A DNA stretch of 64,000 bases from Streptomyces sp. CB09001 (GTDB lineage: Bacteria; Actinomycetota; Actinomycetes; Streptomycetales; Streptomycetaceae): the NCBI RefSeq assembly GCF_003369795.1, contig NZ_CP026730.1:4021001-4085000 (forward strand), in the 5' to 3' direction. The translations under genes were made by a program, and so were the position numbers. Below are positions 33,182 through 41,730 of this stretch, piece after piece. Every line of letters begins with the position of its first letter. The stretch's first letter is position 1. The notes under the pieces are model-generated. The model was not told the origin of the DNA, did no database searches, and saw nothing but the letters and a program-made list of their open reading frames with translations.

Positions 33182-36100
33182 GTGAGCATGTTCGTACGGC
33201 CTGCCGCCGAGGGTGCCGATCCGTTCGGTACGGCACGGCTGCGGCGCGGGGTGCTGGACGCCTGGGCGACGAGTCCCGCCCGGTTCCGTGAGGACGCCAA
33301 CGCGGAGGAGGACCTCGTCCTCGGCGGCTACCGCGACCGGCTGGTCGTCGAACTCGCGCAGAACGCCGCCGACGCCGCCGCCCGGGCCGGTGTGCCCGGC
33401 CGGCTCCGGCTCACCCTGCGCGACGGCGTCCTCGTCGCCGCCAACACCGGCGCCCCGCTCGACGCGACCGGCGTCGAGTCGCTGTCCACCCTGCGCGCCT
33501 CCGCCAAGCGGGACGCGGTTCACGGCTCGGTCGGCCGGTTCGGGGTCGGCTTCGCCGCCGTCCTGGCCGTGACCGACGAGCCCGCCGTGGTCGGCCGGCA
33601 CGGCGGGGTGCGCTGGTCCCTGGCCGAGGCCCGCGACCTGGCCGCCGACACCGCCCGGCACAGCCCCGGCCTGGGTGACGAGATCCAGCGGCGCGACGGT
33701 CACGTACCGCTGCTGCGGCTGCCGTTCCCCGCCGAGGGCACCGCCCCGGACCCGTACGACACGGCGGTCATCCTGCCGCTGCGCGACACGGCCGCCGCCG
33801 ACCTCGCCGAACGCCTCCTGCACGGCGTGGACGACGCCCTGCTCCTCGCCCTGCCGGGCCTGGCGGAGGTCGTGATCGAGGCGGGCGACGAGGTGCGCAC
33901 CCTCTCCCGCCGCGCCGAGGACGACCTGACCGTGGTGGAGGACTCCCGGCAGGGCGTCACCCGCTGGCGCACCGCCGCCGCGCACGGCCCCCTCACCCCC
34001 GACCTCCTCGCCGACCGGCCGGTGGAGGAACGGCTGCGCCCCCACTGGTCCGTGACCTGGGCGGTGCCCGTCGACGCCGACGGCGCACCCGCCCGCCCCC
34101 GCACCAGCCCCGTCGTGCACGCCCCGACCCCCAGCGACGAGCCCCTCGGCGTGCCCGCCCTGCTCATCGCGTCCTTCCCGCTGGACGCCACCCGCCGGCA
34201 CACCGCGCCGGGACCGCTGACCGACTTCCTGGCGGAACGGGCCGCCGACGCCTACGCCGGGCTGCTCGCCGACTGGCGGCCGGTCACCGCCGGCCTCATC
34301 GACCTGGTGCCCGGCGTGCTGGGCCGGGGCGAACTGGACGGCGCGCTGCGCCAGGCGATCCTCGACCGGCTGCCGCGTACGTCCTTCCTGCCGCCCGCCG
34401 CCCCCTCCGGGGGCCAGGACGCGGAGGACGACCTCCCGGAGTCCCTGCGGCCGCGCGACGCCGAGGTGGTGGAGGGCGCGGGCGCCGACACCGTGCGGGT
34501 GCTGGCCGAGGTGCTGCCGACCCTGCTGCCCGCCGGCCTGGAACGCCGTGCCGAGCTGCGCACGCTGGGCGTGGCCCGGGTGCCGCTGACCGACGCGATC
34601 GACCGGCTGGCGGGGCTGGAGAGGGCCCCGGCCTGGTGGCGCAGCCTCTACGACAGCCTCGCCGGGGTCGACCCCGACCGGCTGTCCGGGCTGCCGGTGC
34701 CGCTCGCTGGGGCTACCTCCCAGGCTTTCGGCTCTGGGGGAGGCCGGACGGCCATCGGGCCCCGGCAGGTGCTGCTGCCCTCCCCGGAGGCCGCCTCCCT
34801 CGACCCGGAGGTCCTCACCCGGCTCGGCCTCAAGGTCGCCCACCCCGACGCCGTGCACCCGCTCCTGGAGAAGCTCGGCGCCCTCCCCGCCACCCCGCGC
34901 GCCGTCCTCACCACCCCGCAGGTGAGGGCCGCCGTCGCCGCCTCCCTGGACGACGAGGGCGCCGCCAACTGGGAGGAGGACGCCCTCGACGCCGAGGAAC
35001 TGGCCGACACCGTGCTCGGCCTGGTCCAGGGCGCCGGACTCGACGCCGGCGACGAGCCCTGGCTGGGCGCCCTGGCCCTGCCCGACGAGGACGGCGAACT
35101 CTCCCCGGCGGGCGAACTCGTCTTCCCCGGCAGCCCGTTCGCCCGGGTCATGCGCGAGGACGAACTCGCCGCCGTGGATGCCGAACTCGCCGAGAGGTGG
35201 GGTCCCGAGCCGCTGGCCGCCTGCGGCGTCCTGGTCACCTTCGCCCTCGTCCGCGCCACCGACGTGGTCCTGGACCCCGACGAACTGGAGCCCCGCGAAG
35301 GAGACTTCGCCGAGCCCGACGACGCGGGACTGCTCGACGCCGTGGACGTGTGGAGCGAGGACGTCCTCGACCGCTTCCCGGACACCCCCGTCCCGCCGGT
35401 CGCCACCGAGATCGTCGCCGTGCGCGACCTCGACCTCGTGGACGACGACCACTGGCCCGAGGCCCTCGCCCTGCTCTCCCGGCCGCCGCTGCGCGACGCG
35501 CTGGTCCAGCCGGTGCGCGTCCTGCTGCCCGACGGCACCCACGAGGTCGTACGGCCCTACACCGCGTGGTGGCTGCGCGGGCACCCGGTGCTCGGCGGAC
35601 GCCGCCCGGCCGGTCTGCGCGCGGCGGGCGGCGACCCGCTGCTGCGGGGCCTGTACGACGAGGCCGACGCGGCGGGCTTCGAGGACGAGCAGGTACTGCG
35701 GGCCCTGGGCGTCCGCACCTCGGTCGCCGCGCTCCTCGACGAGCCCGGCGGCGCGGCCGAACTCCTGGACCGCCTCGCCGACCCGGACCGCCCGGTCACG
35801 GCCGCCCAACTGCACGCCCTGTACGGGGCGCTGGCCGAGCTGGACCCCGAGCGGGTCACCCTGCCGGACGAGGTGCGGGCCGTGGTCGACGGCGAGGTGC
35901 GTGTGGTGGACGCCGCCGACGCCGTCGTGGTCGACTCGCCCGACCTGCTGCCCTTCACCTCCGGCGTGCCGCTGCTGCCGGTCCGCCCGGCCCGGGCCGC
36001 CGAACTGGCGGAGCTGTTCCAGGTGCGGCGGCTGAGCGAGTCCGTCACCGGCCGCGTCGACTCCGAGGGCACGGAGCACGACGTACCGGAGCCGGTGCGG

Positions 36101-36340
36101 GTGCTGCTCGGGGCGCGGACCCCGACGTCGTACGTGGAGCACGGGGAACTGCTCGTCGACGGCTTGGAGATCGACTGGCGCCTCACCGACGACGGTGCGC
36201 TGCACGCGGCGACGCTGGAGGGCGTGGCGGCGGGCCTCGCCTGGGCAGCGGGCCAGTGGCCCCGCCGCTTCGAGGTGGCGGCCCTCCTGGAGGACGAGTC
36301 ACGGACGGAGGAACTGGCGAGGGACCGCTGGTTCGACTGA
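33182..36340 (+). CDS. Sacsin-type GHKL ATPase, very large
   Basis: 1052 residues from a GTG at 33182, preceded by GAGGAG. The N-terminal 130 residues form an Hsp90-like ATP pocket: N-box ELAQNAADAA (57-66, Asn61), an ATP-lid-like region VAANTGAPLDATGVESL and the G2 loop GRFGVGF (118-124). The rest is a long Leu/Asp/Pro-rich body without a nameable domain. This matches actinobacterial proteins annotated as sacsin N-terminal ATP-binding-like. It is probably a cytoplasmic chaperone-like ATPase. A REP-like palindrome is read through in frame at residues 509-521. Confidence 0.88.
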   Translation: MSMFVRPAAEGADPFGTARLRRGVLDAWATSPARFREDANAEEDLVLGGYRDRLVVELAQNAADAAARAGVPGRLRLTLRDGVLVAANTGAPLDATGVESLSTLRASAKRDAVHGSVGRFGVGFAAVLAVTDEPAVVGRHGGVRWSLAEARDLAADTARHSPGLGDEIQRRDGHVPLLRLPFPAEGTAPDPYDTAVILPLRDTAAADLAERLLHGVDDALLLALPGLAEVVIEAGDEVRTLSRRAEDDLTVVEDSRQGVTRWRTAAAHGPLTPDLLADRPVEERLRPHWSVTWAVPVDADGAPARPRTSPVVHAPTPSDEPLGVPALLIASFPLDATRRHTAPGPLTDFLAERAADAYAGLLADWRPVTAGLIDLVPGVLGRGELDGALRQAILDRLPRTSFLPPAAPSGGQDAEDDLPESLRPRDAEVVEGAGADTVRVLAEVLPTLLPAGLERRAELRTLGVARVPLTDAIDRLAGLERAPAWWRSLYDSLAGVDPDRLSGLPVPLAGATSQAFGSGGGRTAIGPRQVLLPSPEAASLDPEVLTRLGLKVAHPDAVHPLLEKLGALPATPRAVLTTPQVRAAVAASLDDEGAANWEEDALDAEELADTVLGLVQGAGLDAGDEPWLGALALPDEDGELSPAGELVFPGSPFARVMREDELAAVDAELAERWGPEPLAACGVLVTFALVRATDVVLDPDELEPREGDFAEPDDAGLLDAVDVWSEDVLDRFPDTPVPPVATEIVAVRDLDLVDDDHWPEALALLSRPPLRDALVQPVRVLLPDGTHEVVRPYTAWWLRGHPVLGGRRPAGLRAAGGDPLLRGLYDEADAAGFEDEQVLRALGVRTSVAALLDEPGGAAELLDRLADPDRPVTAAQLHALYGALAELDPERVTLPDEVRAVVDGEVRVVDAADAVVVDSPDLLPFTSGVPLLPVRPARAAELAELFQVRRLSESVTGRVDSEGTEHDVPEPVRVLLGARTPTSYVEHGELLVDGLEIDWRLTDDGALHAATLEGVAAGLAWAAGQWPRRFEVAALLEDESRTEELARDRWFD
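34706..34743. repeat. REP-like palindrome inside the sacsin-type reading frame
   Basis: GCTGGGGCTACCTCCCAGGC then TTTCGGCTCTGGGGGAGG: CCTCCC pairs with GGGGAGG around a TTTCGG-type loop. It resembles the intergenic Streptomyces palindromes such as 15446-15557. Here it adds about 13 residues (AGATSQAFGSGGG) without breaking the frame, probably forming a surface loop. Confidence 0.7.
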
Positions 36341-36374
36341 CGGGCGGTGCCATCCGGTGGCGCGGGGCTGTGAC

Positions 36375-36440
36375 GCGCCCCTTCAGGGGCGCGGGGCTGT
36401 GTTCGATATGCGGCTCCGCCGCGTGGGCGCGACCAGCCAC
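36375..36440. repeat. Hairpin and REP-like sequence between convergent genes
   Basis: GCGCCCC-TTCA-GGGGCGC (36375-36392) is a perfect stem-loop, followed by a second part ending GCGCGACCAGCCAC (36427-36440), identical over 14 bp to 9626-9639. It lies between the converging sacsin-type and P-type ATPase genes and may terminate both. Confidence 0.65.
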
Positions 36441-36467
36441 GACGGCGCCGCGGCGGACAACGAACCG

Positions 36468-38876
36468 TCATACGGGAAACCGCCGATCCACCCACCTCCA
36501 GGTGAACTCCAGAACGCCCGCCCCGACCACCGCGATGCCGACGGCAGTCCACGGCATCGTCACCCCCACCAGCTTCAGCGCGAAGAAGTCCTGCAGCCAC
36601 GGCACCGCCAGCACCACCACGAAGCCCAGCCCCATCGCCGCCACCAGCAGCACCCGCCACCAGGTGTAGGGCCGGGCGATGATCGCCAGCACCCACATCG
36701 AGATCAGGAACAGCGTCAGCGTCGCCGCGCTGGTCTCCGCGTCCAGCGCGCCCGGGCCGGTGTAGTGCTGCCGGGCGACGAGGTAGGTCACGAAGGTCGC
36801 TGCCCCCGCCACCACCCCGCCCGGGATCGCGTACCGCATCACGCGCCGGACGAAGTGGGGCCTGGCCCGTTCCGTGTTCGGGGCGAGGGCCAGGAAGAAG
36901 GCCGGGACGCCGATGGTGAGCGTGGAGAGCAGGGTGAGGTGGCGGGGCAGGAACGGGTACTCCACCTGCGAGCAGACCACCAGGATCGCGAGCAGCACCG
37001 AGTACACGGTCTTGACCAGGAACAGGGTCGCCACGCGCGTGATGTTGCCGATGACGCGGCGGCCCTCGGCCACCACCGACGGCAGCGTGGCGAAGCTGTT
37101 GTTGAGCAGCACGATCTGCGCGACGGCCCGGGTCGCCTCCGACCCGGAGCCCATCGCCACGCCGATGTCGGCGTCCTTGAGCGCGAGGACGTCGTTGACG
37201 CCGTCGCCGGTCATCGCGACCGTGTGGCCGCGTGACTGCAGGGCGCCCACCATGTCCCGCTTCTGCTGCGGGGTGACCCGCCCGAAGACCGTGCCCTCGT
37301 CGAGCGCCCCGGCCATCTGCTCCCGGTCCGAGGGCAGCCGGCGCGCGTCGACGGCGGCTCCGGACAGCCCGAGCTTGGCGGCGACCGCGCCGACCGACAC
37401 CGCGTTGTCACCGGAGATGACCTTGGCGTGGACGTCCTGCTCGGCGAAGTAGCGCAGGGTGTCGGCGGCGTCCGGGCGCAGCCGCTGCTCCAGTACCACC
37501 AGGGCGGTGGGCTCGACGCCCTCGGCGACCTCGGGGTCGTCCAGTTCGCGGGAGGCGCGGGCCAGCAGCAGTACCCGCAGGCCCTGTTCGTTGAGCCGGC
37601 CGGTCTCGGCGAGCGCCGGGTCGTCCTCGGTCAGCAGCACGTCCGGGGCGCCCAGCAGCCACGTCCCGGCGGCGCCGTCGCCGTCGTCGAACGTGGCGCC
37701 GCTGTACTTGCGGGCGGAGGAGAAGGGCAGCGACCGGGTGTGCCGCCACGCCCCGGCGGGCCCGTCGACCGGGTAGGTGTCGATGATCGCCCGGAGGGAG
37801 GCGTTGGGGCGCGGGTCGGCCGCGCCGAGGGCGCCGAGCACGGTGCGGACGTGAGTCTCGTCGGCGCCGTCGAGCAGGCGCAGGTCGGTGACGTCCATGC
37901 CGCCCTCGGTGAGGGTGCCGGTCTTGTCCAGGCAGACGGTGTCGACGCGGGCCAGGCCCTCGATGGCGGGCAGCTCCTGGACGAGGCACTGCTTGCGGCC
38001 GAGCCGGACGACGCCGATCGCGAAGGCGACGGAGGTGAGCAGGACCAGGCCCTCGGGGACCATGGGCACGATGCCGCCGACGGTGCGCGCGATCGAGTCG
38101 TCCAGTTCGTTGTCCTTGGCGAGCAGCTGGCTGAGGATCAGGCCGATCGCGGTCGGGACCATCATCCAGGTGACGTACTTGAGGATCGTGGAGATGCCGG
38201 AGCGCAGCTCGGACTGGACCAGCGTGAAACGGGAGGCCTCCTCGGCGAGCTGTGCGGCGTACGCCTCGCGGCCGACCTTGGTGGCCCGGAAGGCGCCGCC
38301 GCCCGCGACGACGAAGCTGCCCGACATGACCTGGTCGCCGGGCTGTTTGACCACGGGGTCGGCCTCGCCGGTCAGCAGCGACTCGTCGATCTCCAGGCCG
38401 TCGGCCTCGACGCACACCCCGTCGACGACGGCCTTGTCGCCGGGGCCGATCTCGATGACGTCGTCCAGCACGATCTCGGACGTACTGATCTCGGCCGGTC
38501 TCCCGTCCCGGCGCACCGTCGGCCGGACCTCGCCGATCAGGGCCAGCGAGTCGAGGGTCTTCTTCGCCCGCCACTCCTGAATGATGCCGATGCCGGTGTT
38601 GGCGAGGATCACGAAGCCGAACAGGCTGTCCTGGATCGGCGCGACGAACAGCATGATCACCCAGAGCACGCCGATGATCGCGTTGAACCGGGTGAAGACG
38701 TTGGCGCGGACGATGTCGGCCAGGGAGCGGCTGCTGCGCACCGGCACGTCGTTGACCTGGCCGCGGGCGATCCTCTCGGCGACCCCGGCCGCCGTGAGTC
38801 CGGCCGCGGGCGAAGGGGCGTCAACGGCGTGCGCGGGATGCCCGGGGTCGAGTCTGTCCGCGTCGAGATGCGTCAT
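36468..38876 (-). CDS. Cation-translocating P-type ATPase (CtpE-like)
   Basis: 802 residues. It shows an actuator loop with TGEADPVV, a phosphorylation site DKTGTLT, the hinge TGDGVNDVLALKDADIG, and the membrane motif VPEGLVLL between hydrophobic segments, typical of P-type ATPases moving divalent cations. No N-terminal heavy-metal CxxC domain is present. Actinobacterial proteins of this layout include CtpE, reported to move calcium; I infer Ca2+ or Mg2+ transport. It lies in the plasma membrane with about 10 helices, and the N-terminal 60 residues are cytoplasmic. Confidence 0.9.
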   Translation of the reverse strand: MTHLDADRLDPGHPAHAVDAPSPAAGLTAAGVAERIARGQVNDVPVRSSRSLADIVRANVFTRFNAIIGVLWVIMLFVAPIQDSLFGFVILANTGIGIIQEWRAKKTLDSLALIGEVRPTVRRDGRPAEISTSEIVLDDVIEIGPGDKAVVDGVCVEADGLEIDESLLTGEADPVVKQPGDQVMSGSFVVAGGGAFRATKVGREAYAAQLAEEASRFTLVQSELRSGISTILKYVTWMMVPTAIGLILSQLLAKDNELDDSIARTVGGIVPMVPEGLVLLTSVAFAIGVVRLGRKQCLVQELPAIEGLARVDTVCLDKTGTLTEGGMDVTDLRLLDGADETHVRTVLGALGAADPRPNASLRAIIDTYPVDGPAGAWRHTRSLPFSSARKYSGATFDDGDGAAGTWLLGAPDVLLTEDDPALAETGRLNEQGLRVLLLARASRELDDPEVAEGVEPTALVVLEQRLRPDAADTLRYFAEQDVHAKVISGDNAVSVGAVAAKLGLSGAAVDARRLPSDREQMAGALDEGTVFGRVTPQQKRDMVGALQSRGHTVAMTGDGVNDVLALKDADIGVAMGSGSEATRAVAQIVLLNNSFATLPSVVAEGRRVIGNITRVATLFLVKTVYSVLLAILVVCSQVEYPFLPRHLTLLSTLTIGVPAFFLALAPNTERARPHFVRRVMRYAIPGGVVAGAATFVTYLVARQHYTGPGALDAETSAATLTLFLISMWVLAIIARPYTWWRVLLVAAMGLGFVVVLAVPWLQDFFALKLVGVTMPWTAVGIAVVGAGVLEFTWRWVDRRFPV

Positions 38877-38975
38877 GGATTCGACGGTACGTGCGGATTT
38901 ACGGCTTCACCCATCGAGTGCGGCGAAGATCCGACCTGGGTACGAGACGGGCGGGCGCGGTGTGCTGCCCTGGTA

Positions 38976-39236
38976 CTAGTTCTCCGCCCTGGCGGCCGTG
39001 TCCCGCTTGATCGCGGCGTCGCGCCCCCGGACGTACCAGATGCCGATCAGGCCGAGCCCCGCGCCGGCCAGGCAGGTCCACACCCACCAGGTGTGCCCGT
39101 GGTCGTCGAACCAGCCGTAGAAGGGCAGCTGCACCAGGAAGAGGACGAACCAGAGGATGGTGCCGCCGACGATGGTCGGAACCACGGGGCCCTCCAGGGG
39201 CTCCGGCGCCTCGTGCGTGGGTGTCCACTTCGTCAT
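38976..39236 (-). CDS. DUF2530 small membrane protein
   Basis: 86 residues. Two hydrophobic helices (IVGGTILWFVLFLVQLPFYG and WWVWTCLAGAGLGLIGIWYV) sit around a GHTWW turn, with a polar, Pro-rich N-terminus. This matches the actinobacterial DUF2530 family. It lies on the same strand upstream of the P-type ATPase and divergent from the purine permease. The function is unknown. Confidence 0.8.
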   Translation of the reverse strand: MTKWTPTHEAPEPLEGPVVPTIVGGTILWFVLFLVQLPFYGWFDDHGHTWWVWTCLAGAGLGLIGIWYVRGRDAAIKRDTAARAEN

Positions 39237-39335
39237 GCGTACAGCTTACGAGGAGCGTGCGAACGGGTTGACGGCGCGGCGCCACACGGCGATTCCACGG
39301 GTCTACGCGCGGAGATAGCGATCAGGGGCTCATAC

Positions 39336-39348
39336 GTTCATACTGAAC
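39336..39348. promoter_or_regulatory. Short inverted repeat upstream of the NCS2 permease gene
   Basis: GTTCA-TAC-TGAAC has 5-bp perfect arms in an AT-rich patch 92 bp before the permease start. It could be an operator or promoter element; evidence is limited to symmetry and location. Confidence 0.35.
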
Positions 39349-39439
39349 CCGTTTGTCTCTGACCGCTTTCATTCGTAGAAAACACCAATAGGAACACCGA
39401 CAAGGCCGTGGGGGAACCTGTTGGTGATGAGGTCCCCGC

Positions 39440-40897
39440 ATGTCCACCTCGGCCTCCGCCAAGGTCCCCCCGTCCCCCGAGTCGCCGGAAGACCGGCGGC
39501 CCCCGCAGAACGGCCTCGACCGTTACTTCAAGATCTCCGAGCGCGGCAGCACCCTGCCCCGTGAGATCCGCGGCGGCTTCGCCACCTTCTTCGCGATGGC
39601 CTACATCATCGTGCTGAACCCGATCATCCTGGGCAGCGCGAAGGACATGTACGGCAACCAGCTCGACAACGGTCAGCTGGTCACCGCGACCGCGCTGACG
39701 GCGGCGTTCACCACGCTGCTGATGGGCGTGATCGGCAACGTGCCGATCGCACTCGCCGCCGGTCTCGGCGTGAACTCCGTCGTCGCCCTCCAGCTCGCCC
39801 CGCGGATGTCCTGGCCGGACGCCATGGGCATGGTGGTGCTGGCCGGTTTCGTCGTCATGCTGCTGGTGGCCACCGGGCTGCGCGAGCGCGTGATGAACGC
39901 CGTGCCCTACAGCCTGCGCAAGGCCATCGCGATCGGCATCGGCCTGTTCATCATGATCATCGGTCTGGTCGACTCCGGCTTCATCACCCGGATGCCGGAC
40001 GCCGCCCAGACCACGGTCCCGATCCAGCTCGGCACCGGCGGGCACCTGCACGGCTGGCCGGTCCTGGTCTTCGTCCTCGGTGTGCTGCTGACCCTCGCGC
40101 TGATCGTCCGCAGGACCCCGGGTGCCATCCTCATCTCGATCGTCGTGATGACGGGCGTCGCGATGATCATCAACGCGGTCACCGACATCCCCTCCTGGGG
40201 CCTGACCACCCCCGAGTGGCCCGGCAACCCGGTCGCCACGCCGGACTTCGGGCTGGTCGGCGAGGTCAGCCTGTTCGGCGGGTTCGACAAGGTCGGTGTG
40301 CTGACCGGTGTGCTGTTCGTCTTCACCGTGCTGCTGTCGTGCTTCTTCGACGCGATGGGCACGATCATGGGCATCAGCGACGAGGCGAAGCTGACCGACG
40401 GCGAGGGCCAGATGCCGGGCATCAACAAGGTCCTGTTCGTCGACGGCGTCGCGGTCGCCGTGGGCGGTGCCAGCTCCGCCTCCGCCACCACCTGCTTCGT
40501 GGAGTCCACGGCCGGCGTCGGCGAGGGCGCCCGCACCGGCTTCGCCAACATCGTCACGGGCGGGCTGTTCGCCCTGGCGCTGTTCCTCACGCCGGTCGCC
40601 ACCATGGTCCCGTCCCAGGCGGCGACCCCGGCGCTGATCGCGGTGGGCTTCCTGATCCTGGCCGGTTCGATCAGGGAGATCGACTGGTCCGACTTCACGG
40701 TCGCCATCCCGGCCTTCGTGACGATGCTGATGATGCCGTTCACCTACTCGATCACCAACGGCATCGGCATGGGCTTCATCACCTTCTCGGTGCTGCGCCT
40801 GGCGGCCGGACGGGGCCGCGAGGTGCCGGTGGCGATGCACGTCGTGTCGGCGGTCTTCGCCTTCTACTACCTGATGCCGGCCCTGGGCCTGACCTGA
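39440..40897 (+). CDS. NCS2-family purine permease (AzgA/GhxP-like)
   Basis: 485 residues. After a polar N-terminus come LDRYFKISERGSTLPREIRG, then FATFFAMAYIIVLNPIIL, and later AGLGVNSVVA and ASSASATTCFVESTAGVGEGARTG, the AzgA-type NCS2 signature that binds guanine or hypoxanthine. About 12 transmembrane segments are visible. It is a plasma-membrane proton symporter for purine bases; the exact base is inferred. Confidence 0.92.
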   Translation: MSTSASAKVPPSPESPEDRRPPQNGLDRYFKISERGSTLPREIRGGFATFFAMAYIIVLNPIILGSAKDMYGNQLDNGQLVTATALTAAFTTLLMGVIGNVPIALAAGLGVNSVVALQLAPRMSWPDAMGMVVLAGFVVMLLVATGLRERVMNAVPYSLRKAIAIGIGLFIMIIGLVDSGFITRMPDAAQTTVPIQLGTGGHLHGWPVLVFVLGVLLTLALIVRRTPGAILISIVVMTGVAMIINAVTDIPSWGLTTPEWPGNPVATPDFGLVGEVSLFGGFDKVGVLTGVLFVFTVLLSCFFDAMGTIMGISDEAKLTDGEGQMPGINKVLFVDGVAVAVGGASSASATTCFVESTAGVGEGARTGFANIVTGGLFALALFLTPVATMVPSQAATPALIAVGFLILAGSIREIDWSDFTVAIPAFVTMLMMPFTYSITNGIGMGFITFSVLRLAAGRGREVPVAMHVVSAVFAFYYLMPALGLT

Positions 40898-40928
40898 TCC
40901 CGCGAGGGTCCGAACCGGGCCCTCCGGC

Positions 40929-41111
40929 TCACGGCACCCCGTAGAACCGTTCCGTCTCCTCCACGGCGGACTGGAACCGCTCGTCGAAGTCATCGCGGAT
41001 GAGCGTCCGGACGACATAGTCCTGGACGCTCATTCCTCTTTTGGCCGCATGGTCCCGGAGCCGGTCGAGCAGCTCCCCGTCTATCCGCAGGCTGAGCACG
41101 CTGGTCCCCAT
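40929..41111 (-). CDS. Ribbon-helix-helix (CopG-like) DNA-binding protein
   Basis: 60 residues from the ATG at 41111 (MGTSVLSLRIDGELLDRLRD); an in-frame GTG at 41162 would add 17 residues. The beta strand SVLSLRID is followed by two helices with HAAKRGMSVQDYVVRTLI, the RHH fold. The ending FDERFQSAVEETERFYGVP is conserved-looking. No toxin gene lies next to it, so it is a solitary regulator or orphan antitoxin. Confidence 0.8.
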   Translation of the reverse strand: MGTSVLSLRIDGELLDRLRDHAAKRGMSVQDYVVRTLIRDDFDERFQSAVEETERFYGVP

Positions 41112-41243
41112 GAGCACGAGGGTCGCCCCGGCCGACCGGGTGATGCCTCCATTTCCGGACACGACTCACTCGTACGGGTGAACTGCGGGTTTGAGTGGCG
41201 GGCGTCACGGGCACCGGGGTGACGTGCGGTGGTATTTCGCCAG

Positions 41244-41253
41244 ACTAATGAGT
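41244..41253. promoter_or_regulatory. Possible MarR operator
   Basis: ACTAATGAGT is an imperfect palindrome (4 of 5 pairs) with a TTACGCTAAGG tail, immediately upstream of the marR start at 41267. Operators of MarR genes are commonly at this place. Low confidence. Confidence 0.35.
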
Positions 41254-41266
41254 TACGCTAAGGAAC

Positions 41267-41704
41267 ATGCCGGACCTCAAGCATGGCGACGACGCCGCCG
41301 CCGTGAACTCCCTGCGCTCCGCCGTGATGCGACTGTCCCGTCGGCTCAAGCACCAGCGGGTCGACGAGTCGCTCAGCCCCACCGAGATGTCGGTCCTGGG
41401 CACCCTGTCGAACTGCGGCAGCGCGACCCCGGGCGAGCTGGCCCGCAAGGAACACGTCCAGCCGCCCTCGATGACCCGCATCGTGGCACTGCTTGAGGCC
41501 AAGGGCCTGGTCCGGCTGGAGCCGCACCCCGAGGACCGGCGCCAGAAGGTCGTGACGCAGACCGAGCAGGCCGTGGTGATGCTCGAGGAGAGCCGCCGCA
41601 AGCGGAACGCCTTCCTGGCCACGCTGGTCGAGGGCCTCGACGAGGACGAGTGGGCCAAACTGCGCGCCGCCGCCCCCGTGCTGGAGAAGCTCGCACACAA
41701 GTAA
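41267..41704 (+). CDS. MarR-family transcriptional regulator
   Basis: 145 residues, preceded by AAGGAAC. The winged HTH contains LSPTEMSVLGTLSNCGSATP, GELARKEHVQPPSMTRIVAL and the wing RLEPHPEDRRQKVV. The downstream MFS exporter starts 27 bp later, so the likely role is self- and exporter repression relieved by a small phenolic-type ligand. The identity of the ligand is unknown. Confidence 0.93.
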   Translation: MPDLKHGDDAAAVNSLRSAVMRLSRRLKHQRVDESLSPTEMSVLGTLSNCGSATPGELARKEHVQPPSMTRIVALLEAKGLVRLEPHPEDRRQKVVTQTEQAVVMLEESRRKRNAFLATLVEGLDEDEWAKLRAAAPVLEKLAHK

Positions 41705-41730
41705 GCAGTTCTCGCGAGGAGGCGAACCTT

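Noticed and set aside
32828..36205. A 1125-codon open frame antisense to the sacsin-type gene
   Set aside because: Gln/Gly/Val/Arg-rich with no recognisable domain; the plus-strand frame has GHKL motifs, a ribosome-binding site and normal codon bias. High G+C makes such long antisense frames common.
40929..41162. A toxin-antitoxin pair around the RHH gene
   Set aside because: No toxin-like gene is adjacent; the neighbours are a permease and a marR gene.
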